From: Hydractinia symbiolongicarpus
Lineage: Eukaryota; Cnidaria; Hydrozoa; Anthoathecata; Hydractiniidae
Direction of reading: 5' to 3'
Length of the DNA stretch: 64,000 nucleotides
Assembly (NCBI RefSeq): GCF_029227915.1
Contig: NC_079882.1
Location: forward strand, 27,702,001 to 27,766,000
Shown: one piece after another, positions 42,424-55,713 of the stretch
Position numbering within the stretch: position 1 is the stretch's first letter
Layout of the letters: the number at the start of each line of letters is the position of its first letter
Notes under the pieces: generated by a model
Database searches by the model: none
The model's input: the letters and a program-made list of their open reading frames with translations, nothing else
Told to the model about the DNA's origin: nothing
Program-made: the position numbers and the translations under genes

Positions 42424-44093
42424 CACATTAATCACAAAGCTTAATTGAACCAATCCTAGTCTATCATTAGCTTTTAAAGTGATTCAAAATCACGCTGAGG
42501 AAATTTTCTGCGAAAAAGATTTTGTAAATAAGATCTGACCCCTCTGGTGATGGCACCACAGTCGGCAACCAAATTTGATTTCACATTTTAGTACGGTACA
42601 AACCTTATGCTTATGTAAATTGAACTTAAAAATTTTAGTGCAAAAATTATCTACAATACAAGGATAATTATTCCTTTAAAATATATCTTTAAGGATAACT
42701 ACATGAAATAAAGTACTTGAAATTAGTAAATATGTTAATGCTAAATGTGAGTTGACGAGAAACATAAGTTGTTTTTCTTTTTGTATTTCTAAAAACATCA
42801 AAGTAGCAGAAGATATTTTTCTTTACGATTTTATTAGTGAAACTTATGTTGTTTTGTCCAGAGTTCATTCGTGTACCCGTTTTGATTCAAAAAACATGAG
42901 AAAACATTGATTGGTTATAATGGTTAACCAATAACTAATCAGACCATCTGCCCAAACAAGAACTATGAAACTGGTGGAAACATTCTGAAGTAGAAAGCTG
43001 ACGCAATTTATCATATTTTAGAAATACCAATGATGAAACATCAAAATTACTCAGTGTCTCGTGGATGTTTCATTACACATTGAGAGATAAATTTTCTTAA
43101 TATAAAATCGGCCACTCACAGATCTGGTGAACTAACGGTGCACATTAACTAACTTCCGCTTTCTAATTTTTCTTAGTCATGCCATTAAGTGATAAGATGG
43201 GCTGAAAATTACGTAAAATCGAACTGACAATATGTTATTTTTTTTCAAGAAACAGATTACATCACGAGACATGAACCTTTGAGGAAATGATTAAGACATT
43301 CTCACGTTTTTTAATCATGTCACTTGCGTTGACACCTAGATATAGATAAGTTGTTAAAAGATTGATTAGCCTCCACGCCTCCAGAATAAGTGCAATGTAT
43401 ATTCAGAGTAAGTCAAGTGATCAAAAGCAGCCTTAAATACTTCAAAAGTTACATTTGTGGTGAACAAAACACCTTTTACTGCCCGAGGACAACTATAGAC
43501 TTATAAACAGCCCACATTTGGATTTTCCTAATCATATAGCATATTTCCTAGCTGCTTAGTCAATGGATGTGATATCAAATGACTATATCAAAATTTAGTC
43601 GCTATTGACACATTAAAATTATAAAAATATATCTTATATAAGAGAGGATACCTGACTGCTAAAATCTTATGTTAGTGATCTATTAACATATAGCGAAACT
43701 AGGTACTGCGTTGCTTTCGAAACAATACAAAAAAGCTCCATATTTTTTTAATATCTTGTTGTTAATCCTGTTTGCATTAGTGTTCTAGAAACGTTGTATA
43801 ACATAATCACGCTTTATGCCAATCATGATACAAGGCACGTACTACTAGGTGTAACAAACTATGCGTCTAATCAAAGCAACTTAATAGTGGCCAGTACTGC
43901 AATTGCAGTGGGCAGATAGAAACAAATGGAGCAGCTATTATTATAAGCAAAGTTGAGCAAGAATCTCCAAAAGTTAACATGACAATACTTTTTAATCAGC
44001 TTAATTACATAAAATCAATCAACCGTTTATGACTACTCCTAAATAATAATATTAATTAAAGCTTTCATGACGCATGAAATTACAGAGTAATTT

Positions 44094-44102
44094 TATATAA
44101 AT
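44094..44102 (+). promoter_or_regulatory. Putative TATA box, gene copy 2
   Basis: TATATAAAT about 46 bp before the ATG, in the conserved block shared by all copies. Confidence 0.5.
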
Positions 44103-44139
44103 ACAAGTAAAAAATTACACTTGTAAAGTTCATCTTACA

Positions 44140-45792
44140 ATGGCTGATCTAGTTTATGTATTCATTTATGCATTTCACTTTTTTGCTTCTTCTACCCACT
44201 GTATCGTAAGTTATAATTCATTGCTTTTGTATACTGCAAAAAATAGCACTAAACAATGCTTTCTTGACTTAAAAATGTAATTTTTTTTAGGATGGGAAAA
44301 CAATAGCAGTTGCAACTGACAAGGACACACAAAATGGCAAAGGAAAAGGTAATTACCGCAAAAATTTCCACAAGTATGGAACAGTGTACTTTTTTAAAAA
44401 AAAATTTAATTTGTTTATCAACATCTTTTAGATATTCCTGAAGTATGTCAGAAAAAAGCTTTTATAAAAACACATGACACAAAAGGTAGGGTGACATCAA
44501 ACAAGAATTGTAATGTTCTGCATTAATAACAACTTTGTGAGTAGTTACGTTGTTGTTTTACTTACTCAAGCATTTGCTGACTTTATAGGGAAATGGCTTC
44601 TTCCAGAAGACTTCGTTAATTTTAAAAACTGCACTCAGTACTATCCATCCTGTAAACAACAAGTTGGAACATTAACCACAACTTACGCTGAAGATTCAGA
44701 TGGCAAAACCTTGATAATTTTTCAAGTCACTGATATTACCATGCAAGGTACATGACATTTGATGTTACTATTATTCTGTGAACGCATTTAAAAGTCTAAT
44801 TATACAAATTTTACCATGGTAGGATGTTTGGGGTATTTACTTCAACTAACTGATGACATTGAAACAAAAGATATTTATTTTAATTTTGATAATGAGGTAA
44901 GCATTTATTTTTGCATATTGTAACTTCTAACTAATAAAATGGATTTCAATTTAAGGCCTCTTTTCGAAAATAATTTCCAAAGTATTTCTCCCACGCCAAT
45001 AAGGAGATAAATCTTCTTTGAACAAAGCAAAGAATCAACAAAATGAAAATTACTTGGGGTATTTTAGGATGCGGACTTTATGAAAGTAATTTACTTCCGT
45101 CTTGGATTTACTTACAACTTTACTGTCACACCATTGCCAGGAGGCGAATCATTAAGCATAGTGACAAAGGCACCAAGTAAGTCCTATAATATGCAGAGTA
45201 TAATTGAAAGCTATAAAGCTGGTTAATGATAATCCTTGCTGTGTTTTAGCACACTGTGAACTGGAAGTGATAAAAGATATATATAATAGTAAGTACAAAG
45301 TCAACTCTAGGTACTATCTTAAAACAATACCAAAAATAATTATACAACTAGTTTTCATTTTCTGTTTTTCAGAACTTGAAAAGGAAAAGAAATTATTTGC
45401 AGACTGTGATCAACCCAGTAAGTTCTGCTCGGTTTAATGGTACCTAGGTAGCAAAAGAGATCTGTAAAACATCTATGTGTTTATTGACGCAGTTTATAAA
45501 ATCCTTTGTTTTTTGGTTTAGAATACTAGCTTTGTTTTTTGGTTTAGAATACTATGGGGTTTGAGTTTTATTAAAGCATGTATTTGTAAAATTGTGTTTG
45601 TAATACAGTACTGTTGAAAGATAAAATTACACCAGTTTAATTTCTTTCAAAGGTTATACAGAACGAAAACGTATCGCGACAAAAATATGCCAAAAGTATC
45701 CTCGCAATGGAGCGAAACGATGGAGAACAACACAGAAGTTGCTTACTCAGCGAAATTGCAAATTTGTACTCCTTTCTTATAACTCACTTTAA
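44140..45792 (+). CDS. Unknown small secreted protein, 247 aa, nine exons (copy 2)
   Basis: Exons: 44,140-44,205, 44,291-44,348, 44,432-44,485, 44,589-44,747, 44,823-44,896, 45,068-45,176, 45,250-45,288, 45,372-45,416, 45,653-45,792. All introns GT-AG, phases matching copy 1. Signal-peptide-like start MADLVYVFIYAFHFFASS. Mature region: PEVCQKKAFIKTHDTKGKW, NFKNCTQYYPSCKQQ, DGKTLIIFQVTDI, CLGYLLQLTDDIETKD, FRLGFTYNFTVTPLPGGE, HCELEVIKDIYN, KLEKEKKLFADCDQP, basic tail YTERKRIATKICQKYPRNG with two more cysteines. Eight cysteines after the signal region allow four disulphides. The exon with FRLGFTYNFTVTPLPGG is the most conserved against copy 1. AATAAA follows at 45,892-45,897. Function unknown; secretion is inferred. 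Confidence 0.78.
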
Positions 45793-46109
45793 AAATTACG
45801 CCGATATTTTTTTACCTATAATAATGTTCATTTGCGGACACATGCTGGTAGCATATAATTATTTTCATTATCAGTGACGTATATAACAAAAAATAAAATA
45901 AAAAATTTGTTTAATATATGACAAGTAACCGGTGACGTCATTATTTTCTTTGAATAACCTTATACCAAACCCTATATCAAAAGAATGTTTAATATTAAAA
46001 TAGTCTGTATATTAATAATGCCCGTATTCTGCGTTTCCATGCTTTTATAATATTGCAAGTCATAGAAATGCCAAGCAACCATTAGTTTTTCTAGATTCTA
46101 CAATAATAA

Positions 46110-49100
46110 CTTATATAATAATACGAAGTGTATGTGATGGTGATAGTGGATATCGTCATTTTACTTTGATGTCGCCGAAGTTCTCTTTGAAGTTGCCGAA
46201 AAAATCATGTCCATTTTGGAAGTACCGTTATTTTTTTACCTCACGTGATGAAAACGCCTCAATTTGATTTGCTGAAATAAATTTAACGGCTAACTTTCAA
46301 GAAATGGTGTCCTCTCGCCACTAAAAAAACCCACATCCCTTTATCTTGAATAAAGTAAAAAGAGTGGTTTAAAAAAACATATTAAAAAAGAAAAAAGTCT
46401 AAGTGAAGAAGTAGAAAAGTGAAGTTGGAAGTGAAGCTAGAAATAAGTTAGAAGTAGAAAATAAAGGCTAGAGTTTGATGTCGATTTAAAATCACAAATA
46501 GTAGGGCCTTTGATATTGTTACATGGTTGGTTCTTATGTCGCTGGAACAAGCAAGCTCACTTTTTTCAGCAAAAACTACAAAAAAGCCTCAAATACTCAA
46601 GTTCTATATGAACGCGTACGTAGCCATATTTGTTTACATTTTGTTGTATAATTAATGTATGCCCTGGCGCGTAACTAATGTGTTTGTCCTAAAAATCAAA
46701 ATGCCACATAACCTAGTAGCTGACTAACAAACGGAAAACTTTGGTTTGTTGAACTCACTGTAATGTTATTATTTTTTACATTACTATTGTTTCTTTTTAT
46801 ATGTGTTATACTAAGCATAACTAGCTTTAGTTTTAGTTACTGTTAGGCAGCTAATGTTAGCCTCCAAGTCCCACTCCCCATCCCATGATGGCTAGCTCTA
46901 ACCTCTATGACTTATATTGTTATTCCGCTTTTTTACTTATCCATAGCTAGCTACCTTAGTTTCCAAACTTTTCTTCTTTTATGAGCACGAATGATGATGT
47001 AACAATCTACCTGCAAAATCTTTCAAAGTCTTGAACTTTTGCAGGATAGTCGGTTGTAGTTTTATGTCCATAAGAGTATAGTTATTTTCACATTTTCTAT
47101 AAACTTTACAAGGGCACCACATGCAATATGACAAGTGGAATAATATTTTTCAGAATTAAAAGCGTGTGTTAAGTTATTTCTTATTGTTTTGATTCTGACA
47201 TCCTGTTAATCTTTTGCCATAAGCCAACATGTAAAATGCCAGGTTATTTTTACAGGGGGTTGTGGACATTTAATTGCCAATTTACATGGGTTTATGACTT
47301 TATTTTAATTCATGAGAGGATGGTATGGTTGTATATGTTTTTGTTTGTGTTGCAAACTGCTGTTTTTAAAACTTTGTGTAAACTTTTGTGGGAAAAATAC
47401 CACATGCAATAGATATATACTGAAAGAACAAATTTTTGTTGAATTGGACTCCACTGAAGGCTGTTGTGTAAGCTAATGGCTTTTCATATTTGGTATTATA
47501 AAATTTTGTTGGAGAAAACTTAACAGTATGCTTTCCATTTTTGATAAGAATTTTAAAAATTGTAATAACTGTGTTGGTGATAATGAAAAAATTACTAAAA
47601 CTTTTTTGTTTTTTATATTGTATGAAATGCTTGATTTTTCTATAATTTGATGTGTTTCATAACCTTTATGTGAAAGATTTATGGGCAATGGCAATATGGG
47701 ACATGCTAAATGAGCTGATTTTTGTTGATTTGGATGTGCTCCTCAACAACCGATCTGTTTTATATTTTGTGTAGACTTTTGTGAGGACGGACCGTATATA
47801 TATATTTCGAAAATAATGTCTTTGTTGATTCAAAATTTACTCCGTATTCTTTTTTGACATTTACGCTTAAAATGGTTGGTAAAGGTCACTACAGATCATC
47901 ATACTAAGAAAAACATTTTATGTTCTTAACCAGTTAATTTTTACATTGTGTGTATATTTTTGCGGAACAGGATAGTATGTAGCTGAATAAACGATTATCC
48001 AGATATAAACTTTATGTTTTTGACACTTTTGATTAAAATAATAAATGTTTTCAACGTAATGAAGCGTTTCACTTAATAAGATATAAATATTTAAGATGTG
48101 TTATTTCTGACTTTATTATTATTGCTGGTGTTGTGCATGATTTTATGCATTACTTTGATTAGCGTTTCAAGCTTCACGCATTGGAAGCAACGTGTCAACA
48201 AATTTCAGGAAAAATATATTGTTTATTGACTGGCCCCGCTGGCAGACGTGGATTTAAAAAGTGGAAATTTCTAAATAATTCTTTTTGTGTGCTCTAGAGG
48301 ACTTTACTGACGTCTGCAAAAACACTTATATCTCCTTATGCGTTTGCGAACACATATGATAAGTTTTTCCATCTGTACGCATTACAGGAAGCAGCTAAGC
48401 GACATTTCGCCAATTTTTATGTAAATGCACTGCTGATGTTAGCAAAATCTGCAAAACAACCTAATATTCTGCCTGAGTAGATTCTACCACGGGTCTTATC
48501 GACTAGTACAATAATAATACAACTAACCGATAAGGCCCGTGGAGAAATCCACTTAGGCAGAAGCACAATAAAAAATAGGTTGTTTTGGAATTTTTGCTGA
48601 CGTTAGCACCGCTGATATGAAAAAAAATTGGTGAAGTTTAGTTTATTCGTTGCCTGTAATGTGCAGAGGTTTAAACGCTGATCAAATCAATGTATAAGAT
48701 CATATGTTTTCGACAAACGCCTAAGAAAAAATAAAGTTTAAAAAGTTTTGCTGACGTCAGCAATTACCCGTCAAAATTTCATTTTTTTATAAATCTGTAT
48801 ACCTGTTGCCTTTACGTATAGATCTTAAAACGCTGATCAAGAAAATGTATAGGATCATGTACATTTGACAAACGGTTGCAGAGATATTAGGGTTTGAAGA
48901 TTTTTGATGACGTCATCAACCCGTCAATTCCTAAACGGATTCGGGGATCCAGGTTTTCGAAAATTACCCAAGCTGGTCCTAGGTGGTCCCTAGTTACCAA
49001 CGCGGTGAAAAACCATTGACGTCACCACCTTGTTTCCAAGTTGTTTGGGCTTAAAATTTTAAGTGCACTGCAATGGCTTCATTAATTTAATATAGGATAT

Positions 49101-49258
49101 TGACGTTAAAGGAGTGTTATTGGCGTCGTGCCGTAACGTCATAATATTTAACATTTGAGACATACTTTTTTCGGCAACTTCCAAGAAAATTTCGGTGACA
49201 TCAAGGGAAAATGACGATATCCACTATGACCGTCACATGCACTTTGTATTTTTATAAG
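46110..49258. mobile_element. 3.15 kb TIR element, non-coding, copy in unit 1
   Basis: Inverted termini of about 100 bp: left 46,110-46,210 (cttatataataatacgaagtg to gttgccgaaaaaatcatgtc) and right 49,161-49,258, about 80% identical, sharing GATAGTGGATATCGTCATTTT. No transposase is visible. The interior has degenerate tandem units of about 200 bp ('attttgtgta.acttttgtg.gga') at 47,090-47,960 and a foldback at 48,308-48,753. The second copy at 58,596-61,741 comes from the segmental duplication and is not an independent insertion. Confidence 0.6.
48308..48753. repeat. Long imperfect foldback (about 200 bp arms)
   Basis: Left arm 48,308-48,501 (ctgacgtctgcaaaa ... gcctgagtagattctaccac...cttatcg) pairs imperfectly with 48,528-48,753 (cgataaggcccgtgg ... 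tttgctgacgtcagc). A related direct copy of the outer part of the right arm follows to about 48,925, ending gatgacgtcatcaacccgtc. Also present in the repeated units (about 52,300-52,750 and 60,790-61,240). Confidence 0.6.
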
Positions 49259-51493
49259 AGATAACCAATTAATCCGGACTGTACCGCAAAACATCTCCCG
49301 AGGTCAGTGCAAGGCTGAGGGCGATATTTAGGTACAATAAAGGGTAATTGGTTATTATTGTATTTGTTAACCGTCTAAGTTAGGTAAAAATAAAAAATAA
49401 GAATTTCGGTTTAATATCCTTCTAACAATATAATTCAGTAGCATTACTTTCGGTAACACTCGACGGCAAACAGTCCCGTGTAAAAACAAACATTCTATGC
49501 AGAACTCGAAAGTCCCAATAGAATAAACCTTTGTAAACAAAAAACATTACGATGTTCGACACTTACAGAATAATGTATAAAGTTAAATGTGCAACTTAAA
49601 TTTAGTTATAGCGAATATTGAAGTAATTTTTTAACTAGCTAGCTAGCTAGCTAACTAGCCAAGAATAACATGGACCTCAACGGGTTTTAATATGGGCGAG
49701 TAATCAAAAAGCTGAAGGGACGAGTCTAAAAATGAGGAGGGACGTATTTGTTACAAATTCGTTGTTCTGCATTTAGAATTTTTGAAAAACCTGGATATCA
49801 AATCATCGTTTTTTTAAGGACAATGTAGCTAGTTAACTAGCCATGTTGAAGAAGCGTCCTGACAGAATGTTACTAAATCTGATTACTTTAACAGGTAAAC
49901 TTGATATTGTTGTTGTTTCTATCCTATGAAAATGTTTTTATCGATAAATGTATTGTAGGAGTTCGGTAACAATATCATCTCTAAGAAACCTAGAAAATTA
50001 AACAACTAATACTAAAGGATGAAAGGAGTACTGCGTCCGAGGAAGAATTTAAAAATGTAAGTCTATTATAATTTTTGAAATTTGAAATTGATTTGCTAAT
50101 TCGTACTACAAGTGCACAAAATAGCGATAAATTCTCCGTCGCACTCCTTTCATACCTAAGTATTGGTTGTTTAATTTTTTAGATTTCTTAGGGATAATGT
50201 TGTTACAGAAGAGGAAAGAGGATTATATGTGGCCTGTAACATCTTATCGGCTGAAGTTATAGTTATATATAAGTTATAGCTAGCCTGTAATAGTAATGCA
50301 ATTTAATTTAACTTTCGTGACAAAAATGTCTTTCGAAAAAAGATTTTTTGAACCAAAATGCAACGTTGCAACAACGTTAGATATTGGTTGTCACAAACAT
50401 TATTATAAAATTACCATAAAAAAAACGTTACAGTAATTTCTAAAGTTGCTGCAACGTTGTGCTTTGGTAACATGACGTCTCGACTCAAAAGCATCGTCGC
50501 TGCAACGCTGCGTATTTGCTGGTAATATGACATATCTATGATACATGTTTAAGGGTAATGATTTAAATTAGCACTATCGACTTTTTGAAAGATGAACATC
50601 CTAATCAAACGTCAAGAATATGTAGCGTTCGCCACATGCTAACAAACTCAATTGCTCATGTATTCGGTTCTTTATAACGGGTCCGAGAAGTAATTACAGA
50701 TGTCTTATTAACTAGTTCATCTGAACTTTATGTTAACGTTACCGAAACGTTACGGACTTTATATGGAAACTGTCTTTCAACGCCGGTCGTTACGTGCCCA
50801 CCGGGATCTCTACGCGTGGGACATCAACAATGATGTTTGTCACAATCGCTATGTAACGAGCATTTTGTACTGATAATAATCAACAATACTATGTCGAAGT
50901 AACAGTAATAATACCATCAGCAGTTTTACTGAAACGTTTTAGGTAAAGGAAAAATCAAACTTAATTTCTAACAGAGCCACTTTAGCCGCAATAATGAGAT
51001 TTTATAAGGAAATAAGGGACAGGTTAAATTAACAAAACTTTTATTAACCAGTTAGCAATATCTCGTAGTTATTTCCAGCTTAAAAAGAGGAACTTGATAA
51101 ACCATTTGTTTTAATTGCAATTTGATGACCTGTTTCGGTAACAACAGACAATATTATGTTATTTGTCGAGGATCTGCAAATAAAAAAGTTGGCACGGTTG
51201 CGCAACAAAAGTGCATGATACCAGTGTTGATTTTTAAAAACAGTCCGACTGGTTTGTTATAGTTCATAAATAGTACTATTTTTGAATTTTACATTTAACA
51301 GTTATTATAACAAGTGAAAGTTTTGAACAAAGACTATGTTTTGTTATTGAAAATATACGTTGAGAAGTTGAGTGTTTTGAAATGAGGGTAGAATAAGTTA
51401 GTATTATCAGCAACAAATATCACATCTGATGTTTTTGAGTTCATTCGTATGATTACCGTGAGGAATACTTTGTTTTCTGTCTGTAAGATAACC
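49259..51493. other. No gene; repeat-rich
   Basis: Contains a ctagctagctagctag run near 49,635-49,655, the hairpin element at 49,966-50,206 and several 'caacgttgcaacaacgtt' words near 50,355-50,500. No coding region supported. Confidence 0.5.
49966..50206. mobile_element. 241 bp hairpin element (MITE-like)
   Basis: Left arm 49,966-50,052 (GTAACAATATCATCTCTAAG onward, through tgaaaggagtactgcgtccg) pairs with right arm 50,129-50,206 (gtcgcactcctttcat to ATAATGTTGTTAC). Arms about 80 bp, loop about 75 bp. Repeated in each unit copy (about 53,960-54,200 and 62,445-62,700), where small changes keep the pairing. Confidence 0.55.
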
Positions 51494-51720
51494 TTATAAC
51501 AAGTCTTGCACACCGTAACATTGCAACTTCGATAAAATAATTTTAAGGTTCACGGTGTCAAATGCTTTTGAAAGATCAATGAACACCCCAAGTGCATACT
51601 CATTTTTATCAAAACTTTCAGAAATCCTATTGACTAGTTCAATAGGATTTGAACCTGATCTGTAGAATGACCTTTTTGAAACCCCAATTGCTTTATGTAC
51701 AACATTATCAACAAAATATT
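51494..51720 (-). pseudogene. Non-LTR retrotransposon reverse transcriptase fragment (unit copy A)
   Basis: Same sequence as 55,486-55,713. On the minus strand it includes GVFIDLSKAFDTVN, reverse transcriptase motif A of LINE-type elements, preceded by NRISESFDKNEYAL. Cut off at the junction with the next repeat unit at 51,720. Confidence 0.75.
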
Positions 51721-54700
51721 TGATTTGGATGTGCTCCTCAACAACCGATCTGTTTTATATTTTGTGTAGACTTTTGTGAGGACGGACCGTATATATATAT
51801 TTCGAAAATAATGTCTTTGTTGATTCAAAATTTACTCCGTATTCTTTTTTGACATTTACGCTTAAAATGGTTGGTAAAGGTCACTACAGATCATCATACT
51901 AAGAAAAACATTTTATGTTCTTAACCAGTTAATTTTTACATTGTGTGTATATTTTTGCGGAACAGGATAGTATGTAGCTGAATAAACGATTATCCAGATA
52001 TAAACTTTATGTTTTTGACACTTTTGATTAAAATAATAAATGTTTTCAACGTAATGAAGCGTTTCACTTAATAAGATATAAATATTTAAGATGTGTTATT
52101 TCTGACTTTATTATTATTGCTGGTGTTGTGCATGATTTTATGCATTACTTTGATTAGCGTTTCAAGCTTCACGCATTGGAAGCAACGTGTCAACAAATTT
52201 CAGGAAAAATATATTGTTTATTGACTGGCCCCGCTGGCAGACGTGGATTTAAAAAGTGGAAATTTCTAAATAATTCTTTTTGTGTGCTCTAGAGGACTTT
52301 ACTGACGTCTGCAAAAACACTTATATCTCCTTATGCGTTTGCGAACACATATGATAAGTTTTTCCATCTGTACGCATTACAGGAAGCAGCTAAGCGACAT
52401 TTCGCCAATTTTTATGTAAATGCACTGCTGATGTTAGCAAAATCTGCAAAACAACCTAATATTCTGCCTGAGTAGATTCTACCACGGGTCTTATCGACTA
52501 GTACAATAATAATACAACTAACCGATAAGGCCCGTGGAGAAATCCACTTAGGCAGAAGCACAATAAAAAATAGGTTGTTTTGGAATTTTTGCTGACGTTA
52601 GCACCGCTGATATGAAAAAAAATTGGTGAAGTTTAGTTTATTCGTTGCCTGTAATGTGCAGAGGTTTAAACGCTGATCAAATCAATGTATAAGATCATAT
52701 GTTTTCGACAAACGCCTAAGAAAAAATAAAGTTTAAAAAGTTTTGCTGACGTCAGCAATTACCCGTCAAAATTTCATTTTTTTATAAATCTGTATACCTG
52801 TTGCCTTTACGTATAGATCTTAAAACGCTGATCAAGAAAATGTATAGGATCATGTACATTTGACAAACGGTTGCAGAGATATTAGGGTTTGAAGATTTTT
52901 GATGACGTCATCAACCCGTCAATTCGGGGGATTCGGGGATCCAGGTTTTCGAAAATTACCCAAGCTGGTCCTAGGTGGTCCCTAGTTACCAACGCGGTGA
53001 AAAACCATTGACGTCACCACCTTGTTTCCAAGTTGTTTGGGCTTAAAATTTTAAGTGCACTGCAATGGCTTCATTAATTTAATATAGGATATTGACGTTA
53101 AAGGAGTGTTATTGGCGTCGTGCCGTAACGTCATAATATTTAACATTTGAGACATACTTTTTTCGGCAACTTCCAAGAAAATTTCGGTGACATCAAGGGA
53201 AAATGACGATATCCACTATGACCGTCACATGCACTTTGTATTTTTATAAGAGATAACCAATTAATCCGGACTGTACCGCAAAACATCTCCCGAGGTCAGT
53301 GCAAGGCTGAGGGCGATATTTAGGTACAATAAAGGGTAATTGGTTATTATTGTATTTGTTAACCGTCTAAGTTAGGTAAAAATAAAAAATAAGAATTTCG
53401 GTTTAATATCCTTCTAACAATATAATTCAGTAGCATTACTTTCGGTAACACTCGACGGCAAACAGTCCCGTGTAAAAACAAACATTCTATGCAGAACTCG
53501 AAAGTCCCAATAGAATAAACCTTTGTAAACAAAAAACATTACGATGTTCGACACTTACAGAATAATGTATAAAGTTAAATGTGCAACTTAAATTTAGTTA
53601 TAGCGAATATTGAAGTAATTTTTTAACTAGCTAGCTAGCTAGCTAACTAGCCAAGAATAACATGGACCTCAACGGGTTTTAATATGGGCGAGTAATCAAA
53701 AAGCTGAAGGGACGAGTCTAAAAATGAGGAGGGACGTATTTGTTACAAATTCGTTGTTCTGCATTTAGAATTTTTGAAAAACCTGGATATCAAATCATCG
53801 TTTTTTTAAGGACAATGTAGCTAGTTAACTAGCCATGTTGAAGAAGCGTCCTGACAGAATGTTACTAAATCTGATTACTTTAACAGGTAAACTTGATATT
53901 GTTGTTGTTTCTATCCTATGAAAATGTTTTTATCGATAAATGTATTGTAGGAGTTCGGTAACAATATCATCTCTAAGAAACCTAGAAAATTAAACAACTA
54001 ATACTAAAGGATGAAAGGAGTACTGCGTCCGAGGAAGAATTTAAAAATGTAAGTCTATTATAATTTTTGAAATTTGAAATTGATTTGCTAATTCGTACTA
54101 CAAGTGCACAAAATAGCGATAAATTCTCCGTCGCACTCCTTTCATACCTAAGTATTGGTTGTTTAATTTTTTAGATTTCTTAGGGATAATGTTGTTACAG
54201 AAGAGGAAAGAGGATTATATGTGGCCTGTAACATCTTATCGGCTGAAGTTATAGTTATATATAAGTTATAGCTAGCCTGTAATAGTAATGCAATTTAATT
54301 TAACTTTCGTGACAAAAATGTCTTTCGAAAAAAGATTTTTTGAACCAAAATGCAACGTTGCAACAACGTTAGATATTGGTTGTCACAAACATTATTATAA
54401 AATTACCATAAAAAAAACGTTACAGTAATTTCTAAAGTTGCTGCAACGTTGTGCTTTGGTAACATGACGTCTCGACTCAAAAGCATCGTCGCTGCAACGC
54501 TGCGTATTTGCTGGTAATATGACATATCTATGATACATGTTTAAGGGTAATGATTTAAATTAGCACTATCGACTTTTTGAAAGATGAACATCCTAATCAA
54601 ACGTCAAGAATATGTAGCGTTCGCCACATGCTAACAAACTCAATTGCTCATGTATTCGGTTCTTTATAACGGGTCCGAGAAGTAATTACAGATGTCTTAT

Positions 54701-55713
54701 TAACTAGTTCATCTGAACTTTATGTTAACGTTACCGAAACGTTACGGACTTTATATGGAAACTGTCTTTCAACGCCGGTCGTTACGTGCCCACCGGGATC
54801 TCTACGCGTGGGACATCAACAATGATGTTTGTCACAATCGCTATGTAACGAGCATTTTGTACTGATAATAATCAACAATACTATGTCGAAGTAACAGTAA
54901 TAATACCATCAGCAGTTTTACTGAAACGTTTTAGGTAAAGGAAAAATCAAACTTAATTTCTAACAGAGCCACTTTAGCCGCAATAATGAGATTTTATAAG
55001 GAAATAAGGGACAGGTTAAATTAACAAAACTTTTATTAACCAGTTAGCAATATCTCGTAGTTATTTCCAGCTTAAAAAGAGGAACTTGATAAACCATTTG
55101 TTTTAATTGCAATTTGATGACCTGTTTCGGTAACAACAGACAATATTATGTTATTTGTCGAGGATCTGCAAATAAAAAAGTTGGCACGGTTGCGCAACAA
55201 AAGTGCATGATACCAGTGTTGATTTTTAAAAACAGTCCGACTGGTTTGTTATAGTTCATAAATAGTACTATTTTTGAATTTTACATTTAACAGTTATTAT
55301 AACAAGTGAAAGTTTTGAACAAAGACTATGTTTTGTTATTGAAAATATACGTTGAGAAGTTGAGTGTTTTGAAATGAGGGTAGAATAAGTTAGTATTATC
55401 AGCAACAAATATCACATCTGATGTTTTTGAGTTCATTCGTATGATTACCGTGAGGAATACTTTGTTTTCTGTCTGTAAGATAACCTTATAACAAGTCTTG
55501 CACACCGTAACATTGCAACTTCGATAAAATAATTTTAAGGTTCACGGTGTCAAATGCTTTTGAAAGATCAATGAACACCCCAAGTGCATACTCATTTTTA
55601 TCAAAACTTTCAGAAATCCTATTGACTAGTTCAATAGGATTTGAACCTGATCTGTAGAATGACCTTTTTGAAACCCCAATTGCTTTATGTACAACATTAT
55701 CAACAAAATATTT
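51720..55713 (+). repeat. Extra tandem copy (B) of the 3' half of unit 1
   Basis: Direct tandem repeat of 47,725-51,719 with offset 3,995 falling to 3,992 after a 3-base difference near 52,925 (aattcgggggattcgggg against aattcctaaacggattcgggg). I noticed no other difference, so A and B are almost identical while the third copy (60,207 onward) is clearly more diverged. Confidence 0.93.
53251..55485. other. No gene; copy of 49,259-51,493
   Basis: Repeat copy with the same non-coding content as in unit 1. Confidence 0.6.

Larger units (their letters stand above)
39621..44093. other. Intergenic, no gene recognised
   Basis: A+T-rich. Contains two items listed separately (hairpin at 42,115-42,189 and G tract at 42,402-42,423) and, from 43,315, the start of the segmental duplication. 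Nothing else supported. Confidence 0.45.
43315..51719 (+). repeat. Segmental duplication, unit 1 (8.4 kb)
   Basis: Direct repeat of 55,791-64,000 (offset about 12,480 bp). The first part (43,315-47,724) includes gene copy 2; the second part (47,725-51,719) is additionally repeated at 51,720-55,713. Divergence from unit 2 is low but real, with scattered substitutions and small indels. Confidence 0.93.

Noticed and set aside
44513-44755. 80-codon frame beginning in intron 3 of gene copy 2 (and the same at 56,999)
   Set aside because: It reads through the 3' splice site into exon 4; exon structure shared with copy 1 shows the true start is at exon 1.
47473-47694. 73-codon minus-strand frame in the TIR element
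   Set aside because: Not kept open in the duplicate at 59,950-60,170 and no protein-like motif.
49630-49660. ctag-rich run as an attachment or recombination site
   Set aside because: A short self-complementary microsatellite with variable length between the copies; no other site features.
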